In this document: piece by piece, positions 7,236-8,937 of the stretch
Position numbering within the stretch: the first letter of the stretch is position 1
Layout of the letters: every line of letters starts with the position of its first letter
Source of the DNA: Treponema sp.
Lineage (GTDB): Bacteria > Spirochaetota > Spirochaetia > Treponematales > Breznakiellaceae
NCBI GenBank assembly: GCA_031266255.1
Contig: JAISBK010000057.1
Location: 1 to 8,937, forward strand
Direction: 5' to 3'
DNA: 8,937 nt
Notes under the pieces: model-generated
The model's input: the letters and a program-made list of their open reading frames with translations, nothing else
What the model was told of the DNA's origin: nothing
Database searches by the model: none
Program-made: the position numbers and the translations under genes

Positions 7236-7267
7236 TAACGGCACGGCTGTTTACGGCGTTTTTGCAA
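7236..7267 (-). repeat. Boundary motif B, copy 1 (attC-like right half)
   Basis: This 32-base segment matches 8162-8193 at 28 positions. The shared parts are TAACG, CGGCTGTTTACG and CGTTTTTGCAA on the plus strand. On the minus strand the motif ends in CGTTAGGC, and GTTAGGC fits the integron core GTTRRRY exactly. It lies between the SIMPL gene and the promoter of the membrane gene. Neighbouring bases TTGCGCCTAAC are partly complementary to GTTGGGGCA at 7317-7325, so the interval could fold back on itself. Confidence 0.7.
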
Positions 7268-7306
7268 CTCAACGCCCAATCCGGATAGTGAAGCGTAAAC
7301 TTCCCT

Positions 7307-7319
7307 ATTATGTGTAGTT
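7307..7319 (-). repeat. Boundary motif A, copy 1
   Basis: ATTATGTGTAGTT on the plus strand differs by one base from 8409-8421. It begins 35 bases downstream of the SIMPL stop. On the minus strand it reads AACTACACATAAT. Nine of these bases (TACACATAA) are the exact complement of TTATGTGTA at the start of the SIMPL unit near 8155-8163. Confidence 0.65.
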
Positions 7320-7335
7320 GGGGCATACTACACAT
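7310..7335 (-). other. Perfect 9-bp stem-loop downstream of the SIMPL gene
   Basis: ATGTGTAGT (7310-7318) and ACTACACAT (7327-7335) form a perfect stem with an 8-base loop, 18 bases after the SIMPL stop. On the minus strand no T-run follows, so it is not a typical intrinsic terminator. It may protect the 3' end of the mRNA, or it may be part of the boundary element, because its left arm is motif A. Confidence 0.55.
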
Positions 7336-7353
7336 TTTCTATTAGTTTATATT

Positions 7354-8079
7354 TTATTCAAGTAAAAAAGTAACCATAATCTCCGATGTTACTTCCTGTT
7401 CACCAGTAGGAACAGATGCTGAAAGACCAGATGCTTCAGCTGTTTCGTATGCAACATTTTTCTGATAGGTGCCAAATAAAATATCCCGACTTCTTTCCTC
7501 GGTTATTGTCAATGTTTTCACAATTTTAAGTCCAGAAATATTTGCATATTGATTTACCTTATCAAGTGCTTTTTGATATGCCAATTCACGAGTTTGTTTA
7601 TATATTTCTGTTTTATTTTCCATGTCAAATTTTATATCACGAATTACAACTCTGTCAATAGACATAATCTTATTCAATAATACCGAAAATTTATTGGAAT
7701 CATTTACCATATCGTTAATAATCACAATAATAGTCCGATCTGCCCTTTGGCCGACCTGGACAGCGCGTCCATCTCTGTATTCCATTTCCGCACCATAACT
7801 CAAAGAGGCTGTTATGATATTTTTATCCTCAATGTCTTCTCCTTTCAAAATATCCAATATTTGCCGTATTTTTTGGTCAACTTCTTCCTTTGCCTGTTTG
7901 GTTCTTTGTGCAACATGGGAAAAGTTAATAGTTACCTGTACCATATCCGGTTGTACCATAACAGTACCTATTCCAAAAACCGAAACCGTACTTTGTCCGT
8001 TTGGCTTATTTACATTACAAGCTGCAACAATAACCAGATTCAACAAAAGAAAAACAGCGTAAAATTTCTTATTGGTCAT
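7354..8079 (-). CDS. SIMPL-domain (DUF541) lipoprotein
   Basis: The product has 241 residues from the ATG at 8079, which is preceded by GGAGG (8085-8089) and five spacer bases. Residues 1-20 form a signal peptide ending in the lipobox V18-A-A-C21, so the protein is probably lipid-anchored outside the inner membrane. The rest is one SIMPL/DUF541 domain. It opens with STVSVFGIGTVMVQPDMVQV, the typical G-x-G-x-V-x-x-x-P-D pattern. A charged helix (KEEVDQKIRQILDIL) follows, then a YRDGRAVQVGQ segment and the C-terminal AYQKALDKVNQYANISGLK helix. Family members are periplasmic or surface proteins of mostly unknown biochemistry, some linked to oxidative stress. A start at the TTG at 8106 can be dismissed because the expected transcription start is at about 8104. 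A decayed copy lies at 6282-6642. Its AT-rich codon use and private promoter fit a mobile single-gene unit. Confidence 0.9.
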   Translation of the reverse strand: MTNKKFYAVFLLLNLVIVAACNVNKPNGQSTVSVFGIGTVMVQPDMVQVTINFSHVAQRTKQAKEEVDQKIRQILDILKGEDIEDKNIITASLSYGAEMEYRDGRAVQVGQRADRTIIVIINDMVNDSNKFSVLLNKIMSIDRVVIRDIKFDMENKTEIYKQTRELAYQKALDKVNQYANISGLKIVKTLTITEERSRDILFGTYQKNVAYETAEASGLSASVPTGEQEVTSEIMVTFLLE

Positions 8080-8099
8080 AATATCCTCCAAATTATTTT

Positions 8100-8139
8100 T
8101 TGACAATTTGACTGTATTTTATTTTAATAATTTTGTCAA
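8100..8139 (-). promoter_or_regulatory. Promoter of the SIMPL gene, flanked by a 7-bp inverted repeat
   Basis: On the minus strand a perfect TTGACA (8139-8134) is followed after 17 bases by TACAGT (8116-8111). Transcription should start near 8104, about 25 bases before the ATG. TTGTCAA at 8133-8139 and TTGACAA at 8100-8106 are perfect inverted copies that cover the -35 box and the start point, an arrangement that could serve as an operator. The promoter is seen clearly; the operator role is a guess. Confidence 0.65.
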
Positions 8140-8161
8140 TGATGTTAGCCCAAATTACACA

Positions 8162-8193
8162 TAACGTTCCGGCTGTTTACGACGTTTTTGCAA
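8162..8193 (-). repeat. Boundary motif B, copy 2 (attC-like right half)
   Basis: It matches 7236-7267 at 28 of 32 bases and lies about 25 bases before the SIMPL promoter. Together with adjacent bases the minus strand reads CGTTATGTGTAA. It is complementary to CACATAATG at 8408-8416, with one T-G wobble, so the two ends of the interval can pair. GTTATGT departs from the canonical GTTRRRY core at one position. Confidence 0.7.
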
Positions 8194-8234
8194 GCCCGAT
8201 AAAGGAAACCGTAGGTTTCCAGGGCTTGCAAAAA
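8185..8234. other. Nested perfect hairpin (13 + 7 bp)
   Basis: TTTTTGCAAGCCC (8185-8197) is perfectly complementary to GGGCTTGCAAAAA (8222-8234). Inside it GGAAACC (8204-8210) pairs with GGTTTCC (8214-8220) around a GTA loop, leaving GATAAA and one A unpaired at the junction. The outer stem begins inside boundary motif B. The minus strand has A and T runs at both feet, so it could act as a terminator for the CPBP gene or as a structural recombination element. Confidence 0.7.
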
Positions 8235-8331
8235 TGTGAGTTGAGTTGAGTGTGGGAGGCGTAGCCGACCTAGCGAAACGGAACCCCGGGGCACTCGAAT
8301 GGGCGCGGAGCATATACAGACGTTGAGACTG

Positions 8332-8401
8332 TCGAATTAATCCTCAAGTAGTCGAACAACCGCTATATAGTACCTAAAGACCTTGAAACAGATTAATTCG
8401 A
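8332..8401. repeat. 70-base interrupted palindrome downstream of the CPBP gene
   Basis: TCGAATTAATC (8332-8342) and GATTAATTCGA (8391-8401) are perfect 11-base inverted copies. Just inside them TCAAG (8344-8348) pairs with CTTGA (8382-8386). The central loop contains the palindrome CTATATAG (8363-8370). The right arm ends only nine bases from the CPBP stop codon. It may be a terminator, a protein-binding site or part of a cassette boundary. Confidence 0.6.
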
Positions 8402-8408
8402 TAGCCTC

Positions 8409-8421
8409 ATTATGTGCAGTT
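8409..8421 (-). repeat. Boundary motif A, copy 2, overlapping the CPBP stop codon
   Basis: ATTATGTGCAGTT differs from 7307-7319 only by C for T. The minus-strand reading ACTGCACATAAT includes the CPBP stop codon TAA (8412-8410). A gene stop inside the left end of an attC-like site is common in integron cassettes. Confidence 0.6.
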
Positions 8422-8937
8422 TCTTTGCTTTAACAAATATTTATTATTTAATGGTACTATTATTGCTACTATAATTAACATAATTGTTGTTATTATCGAG
8501 ACTGTTTCTTTGTTTATTATATTGGGATTTAATAAAACAAAGGCAGATACGTTAAATGATGTATGTAATAATATCGAAACAAAAATATTATTTTTTGTAT
8601 TCTTTAGAACAACAGACATAATTATTGAAAATAATATAGTCATTAATATAAATATTACCATAACTATTATTCCAAAGCTATAATGTACTGGTATATGCCA
8701 TAATCCCCATGTTGTCCCAACAATTATTGATGACAATAATATAGGCATCTCTTTTTCCAGTGTAGTTTGTAAAAAACTTCTCCATCCTATTTCTTCAGCA
8801 ATTGCTCCCAATAATTGTGCCAGTAACATTGGATATATTAACAACCAATTTTCACCTATATTATTGAACACAATATTTATTCCGATTATTTTTATAATTA
8901 AATATGAGAGACCCATTATCAATGCGGGAACAATTAT
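8410..8937 (-). CDS. CPBP family intramembrane metalloprotease, 5' end beyond the window
   Basis: The frame is open through the last base of the window, so the visible 175 residues are the C-terminal part, and the TTG at 8922 should not be taken as the start. The CPBP (ABI/Rce1-like) motifs are present in order. First comes A-E-E-I-G-W-R-S-F-L, which is the EExxxR metal-binding and catalytic motif. TTWGLWHIP follows as the FxxxH-type motif with Trp in place of Phe, and then HTSFN as the last histidine/asparagine motif. Several hydrophobic helices surround them, as expected for an inner-membrane protease. Bacterial members are linked to bacteriocin self-immunity, peptide processing and signalling, but many have no known substrate. 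The gene is very AT-rich, like the SIMPL and membrane-protein genes. No bacteriocin precursor gene is visible beside it. Confidence 0.85.
   Translation of the reverse strand: MIVPALIMGLSYLIIKIIGINIVFNNIGENWLLIYPMLLAQLLGAIAEEIGWRSFLQTTLEKEMPILLSSIIVGTTWGLWHIPVHYSFGIIVMVIFILMTILFSIIMSVVLKNTKNNIFVSILLHTSFNVSAFVLLNPNIINKETVSIITTIMLIIVAIIVPLNNKYLLKQRNCT

Larger units (their letters stand above)
8107..8409. other. 303-base intergenic interval rich in inverted repeats
   Basis: No gene is supported between the SIMPL and CPBP genes. From the SIMPL side the interval holds the SIMPL promoter, boundary motif B (8162-8193), a nested hairpin (8185-8234), three overlapping GAGTT units (about 8238-8250), a GC-rich stretch with the palindrome CCCCGGGG near 8284-8291, and a 70-base inverted repeat (8332-8401). 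Boundary motif A then overlaps the CPBP stop. The middle of the interval is much richer in GC than the genes on either side. Confidence 0.6.

Noticed and set aside
6289..8079. Composite transposon bounded by the two SIMPL copies
   Set aside because: The copies are homologous coding DNA in direct orientation. No transposase, terminal inverted repeats or target-site duplication can be seen.
7747..8103. 118-codon plus-strand frame with hydrophobic stretches
   Set aside because: It is antisense to the SIMPL gene, and the apparent hydrophobicity comes from reading A-rich codons backwards as T-rich ones. The minus strand has the promoter, ribosome binding site and lipobox.
8106..8106. TTG at 8106 as the SIMPL start
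   Set aside because: It lies at about the predicted transcription start and has no ribosome binding site. The ATG at 8079 has GGAGG at ideal spacing and a proper signal peptide.
7236..8421. CRISPR array
   Set aside because: Only two copies of each repeat exist, about 900 bases apart and separated by a gene, with no regular short spacers and no cas genes.

Overview
The window looks like part of an anaerobic bacterial chromosome. It splits into two blocks that differ in base composition and gene style. I favour a spirochaete of the Treponema type, because of the giant tandem acyl-CoA dehydratase activase, the Uma2 gene and the single-gene AT-rich units that resemble integron cassettes. This is a judgement from gene content only, and Clostridia-like anaerobes also carry the activase.

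Block 1 (1 to about 6060, GC-balanced) holds ordinary chromosomal genes. It begins with the 3' end of a plus-strand Uma2-family nuclease gene. Four minus-strand genes follow: a 1434-residue activase/reductase fusion (326-4630), a HinT-like HIT protein (4830-5174), an FMN-binding lipoprotein with a covalent-flavinylation motif (5225-5593) and an FlK-like hotdog thioesterase (5625-6047). The last three are tightly spaced and probably form one transcription unit. The activase is separated from them by about 200 bases that contain two mutually exclusive hairpins and a possible promoter.

Block 2 (about 6060-8937, strikingly AT-rich) looks acquired. All its genes are on the minus strand: a truncated, frameshifted copy of a SIMPL-domain gene, a five-helix membrane protein, an intact SIMPL/DUF541 lipoprotein and the 3' part of a CPBP intramembrane protease gene. 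The membrane-protein and SIMPL genes each have their own recognisable promoter and ribosome binding site. The intervals after the SIMPL and CPBP genes share a 13-base motif (1 mismatch) next to the upstream stop codon and a 32-base motif (28 of 32 identical) before the next promoter. The outer ends of each interval are partly complementary. This is the layout of a gene-cassette array with attC-like sites. The core sequences only partly fit the canonical integron consensus and no integrase gene lies in the window, so this is a hypothesis.

The interval at 8107-8409 also holds two large perfect inverted repeats, one of them a nested hairpin with 13 and 7 paired bases. I found no tRNA, rRNA, CRISPR array or complete insertion sequence.
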